Source: Candidula unifasciata (taxonomy: Eukaryota > Mollusca > Gastropoda > Stylommatophora > Geomitridae). Taken from it: DNA of 64,000 nucleotides. The stretch lies in NCBI GenBank assembly GCA_905116865.2, contig CAJHNH020000714.1, positions 1 through 64,000 of the forward strand. Direction: 5' to 3'. Shown here piece by piece: positions 22,131 to 34,435 of the stretch. Numbering within the stretch: the first letter of the stretch is position 1; the number at the start of each line of letters is the position of its first letter. Under the pieces are notes generated by a model, which was not told where the DNA came from, searched no databases, and saw nothing but the letters and a program-made list of their open reading frames with translations. The position numbers were made by a program, and so were the translations under genes.

Positions 22131-22311
22131 TCCTGGTGTCTAACCAGTGGGATTACTTGTTCTAACGTTGAAAGACATAGATGCGTCTTGAGCACACTGC
22201 CGTTTTCCCCACCCCTCTCCGGCTATATAACAGTGTAAGTCATTTCTCATCTGTCTTTATTCGTGTACACCTACAAATCTGAACTTGTGACTCCCAATGA
22301 ATGTATAGCCA

Positions 22312-22505
22312 GACACAATCATTTCTGAGATATATCAACCATTTCTGAGATATAACAATCATTTCTGAGATATAACAATCATTTCTGAGATATATCAACC
22401 ATTTCTGAGATATAACAATCATTTCTGAGATATAACAATAATTTCCGAGATATAACAATCATTTCTGAGATATTACAATAATTTCTGAGATATTACAATC
22501 ATTTT
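22312..22505. repeat. 20-bp tandem repeat, 9-10 copies
   Basis: Unit caatcatttctgagatataa; atttctgaga recurs every 20 bp from 22321 to 22481. Confidence 0.96.
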
Positions 22506-23947
22506 TTTAAAACCAGTAACCGAAGTTCCAACTTAACAACGAACGGGTGACGTCATAGTTGATATGTTCCTGCACCAGCAAATAGCACACATAATGCACA
22601 TTCTTGTATCCGTTGTGAAATAATTTCAATAGAAACATACTGATGTCTCAGCATAACCAATAGCATACACATCAAATGCATAAGGCAACCGCAAGAAGTG
22701 CCAACACAAACAATCCTCCACTAAAATAACTTCAAAACTTCTTTTATTGAAGCCAAGGAGCAGTATATTTGACTGTCTGCTACCATTCTGTTTAACTGTT
22801 TAAACATGTGACTATATTATAGTGTCATAATCACAACCGGTCTTAAAACATTATTATCTTTTTACAAGAAATATTTCTTTTTTTCTGTCTCTTCAATTAT
22901 TCGCTCTTGGTCTGTCGATGTGTACATTGTCTTACCATCAGATATCAATCTTTTGTCTGATTATGGTCCACGTTTTACATGCTTACACAAGTACAGATTT
23001 TACATTTAGTGACAAGTCTTTCACAACCAATGTTAGAACTGGCCATTCTCTAAGACAAATGCACATATATACACACAAGAACACACGCACACATACGCGA
23101 GTGTCACTTTGTACACTGTGTGTACTTTTTCCACAGCTGTCCCGGTCTATTTAACGCTTTGGTAGTCATTTTATGGTGCTTTATTAATAACCAACCCCAA
23201 ACAGGGGAATTCCACAGGTCAATGACAGCCTAATATTTCAGTGGGTGGTAGATAAGCTGCGTGAAGTCGTGGGACCTAGGCTGCATGCAGGCGTGAGACC
23301 TAGGCTGCATCCATTCGCCGGACGTAGGTGGGTTGGGTTAAGGGCCAGTTCTAGATGTTTTGGGGTCATTAAAAGCATCAGAAAGCCGGCAAACCCAGTC
23401 TTACGACCCTTTAAAATGCTGGACTGTCCTGTGACGTCATCTTGAGGGGTGTAGGATATTGATAAAGAACCCATTTTATTTACTGCATTCTCCCAGCTTT
23501 AATGTGATTCAACTGATTTCAGATTCTGCATTGCACTTTAACTCCTTTCTTTACTGCAGTAGATATATTTGTATTATTATTGGTGAGTATTTTAGCATCG
23601 GGCTTAAAGTTACTGTTACCATGACGATTCTTGTTCTAATCGCTAAAAGTCAATTTGTCTCAAATGTTGTAACTGTTCCAACACTTCTGTGCCTATTAAA
23701 TTGCTCCAGAATGTCCCCATTGATCTGGACATTACCTTAAACAAATGTTAGCAAGTTATTCAATCTTTAAACAACGACGATCAAGTAAATTATATAAAAT
23801 GGGCTGCTATCAATGTTAAGTTGTCAATATGTGGGATGCACAATTTTGTTTTAAGCCCCACCCTGGCTTCTGCTAAGGGCCCTGAATATAGTCGGGGCAT
23901 AGATATGGCCAAACGGCTGAAATGAGTTTCTAGGACCTCTCCACGGC
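22506..23947. other. Mostly unassigned sequence left of the large satellite
   Basis: Apart from the R5 segment at 22600-22720, nothing is recognised. A 21-bp element with cctaggctgcat is duplicated at 23273-23312. Confidence 0.45.
22600..22720. repeat. R5 dispersed repeat, copy 1
   Basis: Shares ctgatgtctcagcataacca, tagcatacacatc, gcataaggcaaccg and gaagtgccaacacaa with 45645-45765 in the same order and orientation. The nature of the element is unknown. Confidence 0.65.
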
Positions 23948-26900
23948 GGCTAACACAAACTCTGACATTTGATACAGTCAACATGGCTAACACAAACTCT
24001 GACATTTGATACAGTCAACATGGCCAACACAAACTCTGACATTTGATACAGTCAACATGGCCAACACAAACTCTGACATTTGATACAGCCAACATGGCAG
24101 TCAACATGGCAAAACTCTGACATTTGATACAGTCAACATGGCTAACACAAACTCTGACATTTGATACAGTCAACATGGCCACATTTGATACAGTCAACAT
24201 GGCCAACACAAACTCTGACATTTGATACAGTCAACATGGCCAACACAAACTCTGACATTTGATACAGTCAACATGGCCAACACAAACTCTGACATTTGAT
24301 ACAGTCAACATGGCCAACACAAACTCTGACATTTGATACAGTCAACATGGCCAACACAAACTCTGACATTTGATACAGTCAACATGGCCAACACAAACTC
24401 TGACATTTGATACAGTCAACATGGCCAACACAAACTCTGACATTTTTGATACAGTCAACATGGCCAACACAAACTCTGACATTGAACACATCAACATGGA
24501 TACAGTCAACATGGCCAACACAACTCTGACATTTGATACAGTCAACATGGCCAACACAAACTCTGACATTTGATACAGTCAACATGGCCAACACAAACTC
24601 TGACATTTGATACAGTCAACATGGCTAACACAAACTCTGACATTTGATACAGTCAACATGGCCAACACAAACTCTGACATTTCAGTCAACATGGCCAACA
24701 CAAACTCTGACATTTGATACAGTCAACATGGCCAACACAAACTCTGACATTTGATACAGTCAACATGGCCAACACAAACTCTGACATTTGATACAGTCAA
24801 CATGGCCAACACAAACTCTGACATTTGATACAGTCAACATGGCATTTGAACACAAACTCTGACATTTGATACAGTCAACATGGCCAACACAAACTCTGAC
24901 ATTTGATACAGTCAACATGGCCAACACAAACTCTGACATTTGATACAGTCAACATGGCCAACACAAACTCTGACATTTGATACAGTCAACATGGCCAACA
25001 CAAACTCTGACATTTGATACAGTCAACATGGCCAACACAAACTCTGACATTTGATACAGTCAACATGGCCAACACAAACTCTGACATTTGATACAGTCAA
25101 CATGGCCAACACAAACTCTGACATTTGATACAGTCAACATGGCTAACCAACACAATACAGTCAACATGGCCACACAAACTCTGACATTTGATACAGTCAA
25201 CATGCCCACACAAACTCTGACATTTGATACAGTCAACATGGCCAACACAAACTCTGACATTTGATACAGTCAACATGGCCAACACAAACTCTGACATTTG
25301 ATACAGTCAACATGGCCAACACAAACTCTGACATTTGATACAGTCAACATGGCCAACACAAACTCTGACATTTGATACAGTCAACATGGCATCTGACATT
25401 TGATACAGTCAACATGGCCAACACAAACTCTGACATTTGATACAGTCAACATGGCCAACACAAACTCTGACATTTGATACAGTCACATTTGATACAGTCA
25501 ACATGGCCAACACAAACTCTGACATTTGATACAGTCAACATGGCCAACACAAACTCTGACATTTGATACAGTCAACATGGCCAACACAAACTCTGACATT
25601 TGATACAGTCAACATGGCCAACACACACAAACTCTGACATTTGATACAGTCAACATGGCCAACACAAAACTCTGACATTTGATACAGTCAACATGGCCAA
25701 CACAAACTCTGACATTTGATACAGTCAACATGGCCAACACAAAACTCTGACATTTGATACAGTCAACATGGCCAACACAACATTTGATACAGTCTGAACA
25801 CAAACTCTGACATTTGATACAGTCAACATGGCCAACACAAACTCTGACATTTGATACAGTCAACATGGCAACACAAACTCTGACATTTGATACAGTCAAC
25901 ATGGCCAACACAAAACTCTGACATTTGATACATGGCCAACACAAACACATGATACAGTCAACATGGCCAACAAACTCTGACATTTGATACAGTCAACATG
26001 GCCAACACAAACTCTGACATTTGATACAGTCAACATGGCCAACACAAACTCTGACATTTGATACAGTCAACATGGTCAACAACACACAAACTCTGACATT
26101 TGATACAGTCAACATGGCCAACACAAACTCTGACATTTGATACAGTCAACATGGCCAACACAAACTCTGACATTTGATACAGTCAACATGGCCAACACAA
26201 ACTCTGACATTTGATACAGTCAACATGGCCAACACAAACTCTGACATTTGATACAGTCAACATGGCCAACACAAACTCTGACATTTGATACAGTCAACAT
26301 GGCCAACACAAACTCTGACATGATACAGTCAACATGGCCAACACAAACTCTGACATTTGATACAGTCAACATGGCTAACACAAACTCTGACATTTGATAC
26401 AGTCAACATGGCTGACAAACTCTGACATTTGATACAGTCAACATGGCCAACACAAAAACTCTGACATTTGATACAGTCAACATGGCTTTGAACAACAACT
26501 CTGACATTTGATACAGTCAACATGGCCAACACAAACTCTGACATTTGATACAGTCAACATGGCCAACACAAACTCTGACATTTGATACAGTCAACATGGC
26601 CAACACAAACTCTGACATTTGATACAGTCAACATGGCCAACACAAACTCTGACATTTGATACAGTCAACATGGCCAACACAAACTCTGACATTTGATACA
26701 GTCAACATGGCCAACACAAACTCTGACATTTGATACAGTCAACATGGCCAACACAAACTCTGACATTTGATACAGTCAACATGGCCAACACAAACTCTGA
26801 CATTTGATACAGTCAACATGGCCAACACAAACTCTGACATTTGATACAGTCAACATGGCCAACACAAACTCTGACATTTGATACAGTCAACATGGCCAAC

Positions 26901-29900
26901 ACAAACTCTGACATTTGATACAGTCAACATGGCCAACACAAACTCTGACATTTGATACAGTCAACATGGCCAACACAAACTCTGACATTTGATACAGTCA
27001 ACATGGCCAACACAAACTCTGACATTTGATACAGTCAACATGGCCAACACAAACTCTGACATTTGATACAGTCAACATGGCCAACACAAACTCTGACATT
27101 TGATACAGTCAACATGGCCAACACAAACTCTGACATTTGATACAGTCAACATGGCCAACACAAACTCTGACATTTGATACAGTCAACATGGCCAACACAA
27201 ACTCTGACATTTGATACAGTCAACATGGCCAACACAAACTCTGACATTTGATACAGTCAACATGGCCAACACAAACTCTGACATTTGATACAGTCAACAT
27301 GGCCAACACAAACTCTGACATTTGATACAGTCAACATGGCCAACACAAACTCTGACATTTGATACAGTCAACATGGCCAACACAAACTCTGACATTTGAT
27401 ACAGTCAACATGCCAACACAAACTCTGACCAACACAAATGGCTCTGACATTTGATACAGTCAACATGGCCAACACAAACTCTGACATTTGATACAGTCAA
27501 CATGGCTAACACAAACTCTGACAGTCAACATGGCTAACAAACTCTGACATTTGATACAGTCAACATGGCCAACACAAACTCTGACATTTGATACAGTCAA
27601 CATGGCCAACACAAACAAATACTCTGACATTTGATACAGTCAACATGGCCAACACAAACTCTGACATTTGATACAGTCAACATGGCCAACACAAACTCTG
27701 ACATTTGATACAGTCAACATGGCCAACACAAACTCTGACATTTGATACAGTCAACATGGCCAACACAAACTCTGACATTTGATACAGTCAACATGGCCAA
27801 CACAAACTCTGACATTTGATACAGTCAACATGGCCAACACAAACTCTGACATTTGATACAGTCAACATGGCCAACACAAACTCTGACATTTGATACAGTC
27901 AACATGGCCAACACAAACTCTGACATTTGATACAGTCAACATGGCCAACACAAACTCTGACATTTGATACAGTCAACATGGCCAACACAAACTCTGACAT
28001 TTGATACAGTCAACATGGCCAACACAAACTCTGACATTTGATACATTTGATACAGTCAAACATGGCCAACACAAACTCTGACATTTGATACACATGTCAA
28101 CTCTGGCAACACAAACTCTCTGACATTTGATACAGTCAACATGGCCAACACAAACTCTGACATTTGATACAGTCAACATGGCCAACACAAACTCTGACAT
28201 TTGATACAGTCAACATGGCCAACACAAACTCTGACATTTGATACAGTCAACATGGCCAACACAAACTCTGACATTTGATACAGTCAACATGGCCAACACA
28301 AACTCTGACATTTGATACAGTCAACATGGCCAACACAAACTCTGACATTTGATACAGTCAACATGGCACAACACAAACTCTGACATTTGATACAGTCAAC
28401 ATGGCCAACACAAACTCTGACATTTGATACAGTCAACATGGCCAACACAAACTCTGACATTTGATACAGTCAACATGGCCAACACAAACTCTGACATTTG
28501 ATACAGTCAACATGGCTAACACAAACTCTGACATTTGATACAGTCAACATAGCTAACACAAACTCTGACATTTTTGCAACACACAAACAAACTCTGACAT
28601 TTGATACAGTCAACATGGCTAACACAAACTCTGACATTTGATACAGTCAACATGGCTAACACAAACTCTGACATTTGATACAGTCAACATGGCTAACACA
28701 AACTCTGACATTTGATACAGTCAACATGGCTAACACAAAAACTCTGACATTTGATACAGTCAACATGGCTAACACAAACTCTGACATTTGATACAGTCAA
28801 CATGGCTAACACAAACTCTGACATTTGATACAGTCAACATGGCTAACACAAACTCTGACATTTGATACAGTCAACATGGCCAACACAAACTCTGACATTT
28901 GATACAGTCCAACATGGCTAACACAAACTCTGACATTTGATACAGTCAACATGGCTAACACAAACTCTGACATTTGATACAGTCAACATGGCTAACACAA
29001 ACTCTGACATTTGATACAGTCAACATGGCTAACACAAACTCTGACATTTGATACAGTCAACATGGCTAACACAAACTCTGACATTTGATACAGTCAACAT
29101 GGCTAACACAAACTCTGACATTTGATACAGTCAACATGGCTAACACAAACTCTGACATTTGATACAGTCAACATGGCCAACACAAACTCTGACATTTGAT
29201 ACAGTCAACATGGCCAACACAAACATGACATTTACAACACAAACTCTGAAAACTCTGATTTTGATACAGTCAACATGGCCAACACAAACTCTGACATTTG
29301 ATACAGTCAACATGGCCAACACAAACTCTGACATTTGATACAGTCAACATGGCCAACACAAACTCTGACATTTGATACAGTCAACATGGCCAACACAAAC
29401 TCTGACATTTGATACAGTCAACATGGCCAACACAAACTCTGACATTTGATACAGTCAACATGGCCAACACAAACTCTGACATTTGATACAGTCAACATGG
29501 CTAACACAAACTCTGACATTTGATACAGTCAACATGGCTAACACAAACTCTGACATTTGATACAGTCAACATAGCTAACACAAACTCTGACATTTGATAC
29601 AGTCAACATAGCTAACACAAACTCTGACATTTGATACAGTCAACATAGCTAACACAAACTCTGACATTTGATACAGTCAACATAGCTAACACAAACTCTG
29701 ACATTTGATACAGTCAACATAGCTAACACAAACTCTGACATTTGATACAGTCAACATGGCTAACACAAACTCTGACATATGATACAGCCAACATGGCTAA
29801 CACAAACTCTGACATATGATACAGCCAACATGGCTAACACAAACTCTGACATTTGATACAGTCAACATGGCTAACACAAACTCTGACATATGATACAGCC

Positions 29901-30261
29901 AACATGGCTAACACAAACTCTGACTTATGATACAGCCAACATGGCTAACACAAACTCTGACATTTGATACAGCCAACATGGCTAACACAAACTCTGACAT
30001 TTGATACAGTCAACATGGCTAACACAAACTCTGACATATGATACAGTCAACATGGCTAACACAAACTCTGACATATGATACAGCCAACATGGCTAACACA
30101 AACTCTGACATATGATACAGCCAACATGGCTAACACAAACTCTGACATTTGATACAGCCAACATGGCTAACACAAACTCTGACATATGATACAGCCAACA
30201 TGGCTAACACAAACTCTGACATATGATACAGCCAACATGGCCAACACAAACTCTGACATTT
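23948..30261. repeat. 37-bp satellite array, about 170 copies
   Basis: The unit is acaaactctgacatttgata followed by cagtcaacatggccaac. From 26500 to 28500 nearly all copies are identical, which indicates recent homogenisation or expansion. At 28500-29160 and from 29500 onward the variant ggctaac dominates; a run with catagctaac lies near 29560-29740, and the right end carries acatatgatacagccaac. Dispersed scrambled units (for example near 24480, 25145, 25930, 27420, 28080, 29225) break the pattern. No promoter, gene or insertion was found within it. Confidence 0.99.
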
Positions 30262-31110
30262 CGTATCGTCGTATCGTATAAAATCAAACAAAAATTTCAA
30301 GCTTAGTCCTTTTTTAGCCGCCTGATGGCCTGCTTTTTCAATGACGGTTCCTTTGCTATCTTATTTTATTTATATTCCTTGTGGTGAGCACTTTCACCTG
30401 AGTTTGTTCATTTGTTGCCTAAGTTCTGGTTCTGAGGGGCCTGGTTCCTGTTTAATTGGCTATTCGCTAGCTTTTGCACTGTTCATCTGTGTTAGCACCA
30501 AGTCAGTTCGAAGTCACACCGCCACGAAACAAACAGTTCCGCATACTGAGCGCCCTAAAACACGGCCCCCACAGGACGACTGTCACAATCTTGTTGTTGT
30601 GTGCAGCCGTTAGATAAGTAGAGGAGGTAACAAAGGTTGCAAAAAAATTAGAACGGCCGAAGGTGCAAAGATATTGTATAGCTAGGTCGGAAGATGGAGA
30701 GAGACAGATAGCTTGCTAGGTTGAGGAAGAGGTCCTTGGTGAGTCGAGTCCTGCACACTGCCTGCGCTGCCTGGGTTGATCTGAAAATAGACTGATTTAC
30801 ATTTTAGATATATAGGGGAGGGGATGGGTGAAGTTATCAGAGAAGCGTAGTAGCCTGGTCCCCTTATTGTGCAATGCCCTTTTAGCTGGTTTGCCTCAGG
30901 GCGTCGGGTGGCCTTTGGTGGGTTTCCTCGGTTTTTAGCTGAAAATAAGTTGATTAATATTGAAACATATGTGGGAGGGGCGGGGTTTGACACAGCCAAT
31001 CCTTTTATAGCTAACTCCCAGGAACCGAAAAAAGAGTTCGTGTTACAGAAAATGTATTCTGCTCGACGCAGTGTTGCAAAAAAATAAATGCTGTGCCGTC
31101 CTGACATTGC
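30262..31110. other. Unassigned sequence with a diverged internal duplication
   Basis: Segments at about 30778-30840 and 30938-31000 share ctgaaaata and ggaggggcggggt-like words, suggesting an old duplication about 160 bp apart. Open frames of 90 and 149 codons lack recognisable domains. Confidence 0.4.
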
Positions 31111-31365
31111 AGACTGGCTACCGTGTTGCATTGTTGTCTTTGGAACTATGACTTGATCAGGTCCTGGCTATCGTGTTGCATTGTTGTCTTTGGAACTATG
31201 ACTTGATCAGGTCCTGGCTATCGTTTTGCATTGTTGTCTTTGGAACTATTACTTGATCAGGTCCTGGCTATCGTTTTGCATTGTTGTCTTTGGAACTATG
31301 ACTTGATCAGGTCCTGGCTATCGTGTAGCATTGTTGTCTTTGGAACTATGATTTGATCAGGTCCT
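31111..31365. repeat. 50-bp tandem repeat, 5 copies
   Basis: tggaactatg recurs at 31141, 31191, 31241, 31291 and 31341. Copies differ by one or two bases. Confidence 0.97.
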
Positions 31366-31631
31366 AATGTTTTTCATGATTCGAATTTTGTACTAGTGTT
31401 CGAAGTCAAATTGCACTGTTATTGCACACGCCACACGCGATCACATTGATTTTTTTTTATCCTCATCATCATCATATATATTTGCTTCTCCACAAAGCAC
31501 TAATGATGAAACGCATTGTCTCTTTGGGAATCTTAAAAGTCTTCAGACAGAACTGTCCAACATACATCTTAAACGTCTGCATTTTCACAATCTCATGTGC
31601 TTTTGAATTAATTATGTGTAAGTAAATTTTA

Positions 31632-31817
31632 CCCACCAGGACATCACACAGAGCGATAAAGACCCGGTGACACAAAGTGGCACCATGCGGATGAGGATCA
31701 CCCGTGTAGAGGTCGCAGAAACCGCGTTCAACCGTTAGGCTATATTGCGGCGCCGGCAATAGCCGGAGTGGGGCTTCAAAATAATGAAAAATTGCGTCCC
31801 ACAAGAAGACGACGCTT
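31632..31817 (-). mobile_element. R1 repeat, interrupted by a LINE insertion
   Basis: Plus-strand blocks ccaggacatcacacagagcg, acccggtgacacaaagtggc and ggatgaggatcacccg match 58068-58262. Near the right end ggcttcaaaataatgaaaaa aligns with ggcttcaaacaacgaaaaat at 58229. The copy is broken at 31817 by a retrotransposon with its own target duplication. Confidence 0.8.
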
Positions 31818-32206
31818 GAATCATTACAGAAGTCCACTGTTCGTGGAGTCACCTTTATTTTTGTTCCGGGACACGCAGGCGTCGATGGAAATGAAAGAGC
31901 TGACAGGTTGGCTGGATCCGCTATCACTACCGACGGTCAGCCTATGGATCACGCTGATATTATCAATGCCCTCAGAGAAATGGGAAGGATAGAGGACTTT
32001 GGTGGCAGTGAATCCACATCACTCGCCAAAATGGCAGACTTGGGAAATAAGATCGGCACAGCAAAAAACGAGACGCACACCAGCTACGCCAGAAGACTTG
32101 TTAATCAACATAGAACTGGTACTATTAGCCATCGGACGTTGGGGTTCATACTGAGGGGAGGATCTGAGCACCTATGGACATGTCCGGAGTGCAATGAGGA
32201 TAACCC

Positions 32207-32212
<6 letters not shown>
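31818..32212 (+). pseudogene. LINE ORF2 C-terminus: RNase H end and CxxC tail
   Basis: The frame is open from before the target duplication to the tail. It reads STVRGVTFIFVPGHAGVDGN followed by ERADRLAGSAITTDGQ, then ADIINALREMG, ETHTSYARRLVNQHR, GFILRGGSEHLWTCPECNED and NPTN-stop. PGHAGVDGNERADRLA is the conserved C-terminal motif of RNase H domains in non-LTR ORF2 proteins, with the catalytic-type His, Asn-Glu and Asp residues all present. The end carries one CPEC motif. Because the insertion is truncated, only the last 130 or so residues of the protein are encoded, with no start codon of their own. A decayed relative of its 3' end lies at 41495-41590. Confidence 0.92.

Positions 32213-32278
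<66 letters not shown>
31818..32278 (+). mobile_element. 5'-truncated RNase H-bearing LINE with (CTAA)n tail
   Basis: About 390 bp of open coding sequence followed by a (ctaa)n tail (32205-32280, about 19 units). The insertion is flanked by aagaagacgacgctt on both sides (31803-31817 and 32279-32293), a 15-bp target duplication; the first two bases on the right could also belong to the tail. The element is 5'-truncated, as is common for target-primed reverse transcription. The stop codon (taa) falls inside the tail repeat, so there is effectively no 3' UTR. The clean duplication and open frame suggest that this is one of the younger insertions in the window. Confidence 0.9.
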
Positions 32279-32280
<2 letters not shown>

Positions 32281-32293
32281 GAAGACGACGCTT
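32279..32293. repeat. Right target-site duplication of the LINE
   Basis: aagaagacgacgctt, identical to 31803-31817. Confidence 0.9.
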
Positions 32294-32577
32294 TCAAATA
32301 ACTGAATTATACATTTGACGTCCACTTATCGGTAGACTGGAAGCGCGCAAAGAGTTAAACTACTCTAGAATGAAAGTTTTGGATATCTTCGATATCAATG
32401 AAGTTAGTAAAATGTATTCCCAGAACCTGATTCAGCAGAATTAAGAATTGTTTCCCCACAATCTTTCGTTATAGTAGGAGAAGATCAGGTAGACTTGGCA
32501 ACTCCATGATGTCAGTAATTGTCGTTTTCTTCAACGTATCCCGGTTGACGTCCTGTAGGATGTTCTTGTTTTTGTAG
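32294..32577. other. Unassigned spacer
   Basis: Its first bases are probably the right-hand continuation of the sequence that the LINE interrupted. Nothing else is recognised. Confidence 0.5.
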
Positions 32578-32715
32578 GTGTTCCTGGGACTGCATCCAGT
32601 ACCCACTCAAGGCCAAGGTCATTTTAAAAAAAAGTCCGGCTCCTACAGAAAGCGAACCAACGCCCTTCCGATCCGCAGGCGAGCAACTAGCCGCTCCTTT
32701 ATATGCAACGAAGAG
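32578..32715 (-). mobile_element. R3 SINE, partial copy
   Basis: Plus-strand blocks ggactgcatccagtacccac, tcaaggccaaggtcatttta, aaaaaaagtccggctcc and gcgaacc match 19588 and 56800. A short internal deletion removes the block between tcaag and gccaaggtca. Confidence 0.78.
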
Positions 32716-32989
32716 GTGTATAATAATTTTGTCATAATGCCAGGACCAAAAGCTCCTGCAAAGCTTCTCAGCTGTGAACCATGAGGATCGACGAGGAATA
32801 GCAGCAGCAAACTGCAATCGTTTGGAATCAAATATCAACAGCAACTTGGGTCTATAGGGCAATACAGGACTGTGTGACCTATAAGTCTTGTTTAGGAGCC
32901 ACATTTTTGGACTTCCGCGTTGTAGAGGAAAGCTTTAGGGTTTTGGTTCAGTCTTATTAGGTAGACTGACTTCAGAGCATTCTCTCTTA

Positions 32990-33062
32990 CACACACACAC
33001 ACACACACTCTCGCTCTCTCTCTCTCTCTTTCTTTCTCTGTGTGTGTGTGTGTGTGTGTGTG

Positions 33063-33134
<72 letters not shown>
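32990..33134. repeat. Compound microsatellite (AC)n(CT)n(GT)n(CTGT)n(CT)n
   Basis: Direct reading of consecutive simple tracts. Open frames on both strands are by-products. Confidence 0.98.
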
Positions 33135-33140
<6 letters not shown>

Positions 33141-33506
33141 ACATTATTTTTACCTAATACAAACCCCCTTTCCTTTTTGTTTCTCTCATTATCTGTCTTA
33201 CATCATCAAACCTATTGTCTAACGTTCTAACTGACCGGCAATCACATGTCTATCCAACTTCAACTGGGTATTATTAATCTCATTGAAAGTAAAAGCGGTT
33301 GACGCGATGTTATCCATTTGTGTAGACAAGTATGAGTCTAGCACCACATACCCAACAGCCTTCTTGGCCTCTTTTAAACCATGATATTACGTCTTTATAT
33401 TGGTACTGTGTAATGTCCTGGGAGGCAAAGGCAGCAAGGTGATGTTGAGTACATCCTCCACTGAGCGTTGATCGCCCATCAGCATACTACTCCAGCATCG
33501 TGTGTG
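33135..33506. other. Spacer with a short R3 fragment
   Basis: At 33412-33465 tgtcctgggaggcaaaggca and ggtgatgttgagtacatcc match 60230-60285 in the same orientation; it is a 3' fragment of the R3 SINE. The rest is unassigned. Confidence 0.6.
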
Positions 33507-33775
33507 ACATAACTGTTATTGTTTTGCGAATAGCTGTCTTGATGTGACATACAACTGCAACTGTCTCGTCAATAGCTATTTCTGTGTGACATATAACTGT
33601 CACTGTTTCGTTAATAGCTACCTCTATGTGACGTGTAACTATCACTGTTTCGTTAATAGCTACCTCTATGTGACGTGTAACTATCACTGTTTCGTTAATA
33701 GCTACCTTTATGTGATGTGTAACTATCACTGTTTCGCCAGTCGTTGTCTCTATATGACATATAACTGTCATTGAC
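33507..33775. repeat. 42-bp tandem repeat, about 6 copies
   Basis: Units such as ctatcactgtttcgttaata followed by gctacctctatgtgacgtgt and aa. The 14-residue repeats seen in translation (HIEVAINETVIVTR) reflect the 42-bp period; no start context or flanking coding supports a gene. Confidence 0.94.
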
Positions 33776-33867
33776 GAGAATTCCCTAGCATCAGCGCTGA
33801 ACATCAAGTGAACCAAACATAGCAGTCTAAATAAGAATTTTTTTTTTTGAGGGGGAGGTGGGAAGCT

Positions 33868-33980
33868 TGACTACTTAGTCACCTAGAGCTATTGGTAAAG
33901 CGTGAACAGGGGACATGAACACTTCGCCACATAGAGCTCTTTGTAAACCATGAACTAATGACGTGACCACTTTGCCTCTT
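33868..33980. repeat. Short diverged tandem repeat
   Basis: Three diverged copies of a segment with ctacttagtcacctagagct and acttcgccacatagagctct, spaced about 50 bp. Confidence 0.6.
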
Positions 33981-34435
33981 AGAGGCAAGCGGCTCGAGCA
34001 CTCATCCACATGAAGCCCTAGTTAAGTGTGATATGCTAGGCGAGAATGCAAAGATGCGGGATGGTGTTCGTGTTTGCTGCACACTTGTTAAGGTCTGTCT
34101 GTATTAGTTCTCATATGTGGTTGAAACGTGATGAACAGTTGTTTCCCTGTTGGATACTGCATTCACGTGCCATGTGTTACATGTCAACAATGTACTCGAT
34201 GTCCATACACGGGTTTACATTCAATGACCAGTAGTGCCAGGATTATTCTCCACCAGTGCCGTTATGATTGTCCCATACAAAGATATCACACAAAACGAAA
34301 AGTAGAACCAGTCACTTCACAATATCACAAACAGACATGACAAGCGAACGTTACGGCTAGAGAGCCTTCATCGGCACATTCATAAACCTGCAACACCACA
34401 AGTGTGAACGAGACTCCACAAAATAACTCAAAATT
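33981..34435. other. Unassigned spacer
   Basis: No recognised gene or repeat. Open frames of 60-70 codons without motifs. Confidence 0.5.

Noticed and set aside
23948..30261. CRISPR array
   Set aside because: The 37-bp units are directly contiguous with no variable spacers, and the context is eukaryotic.
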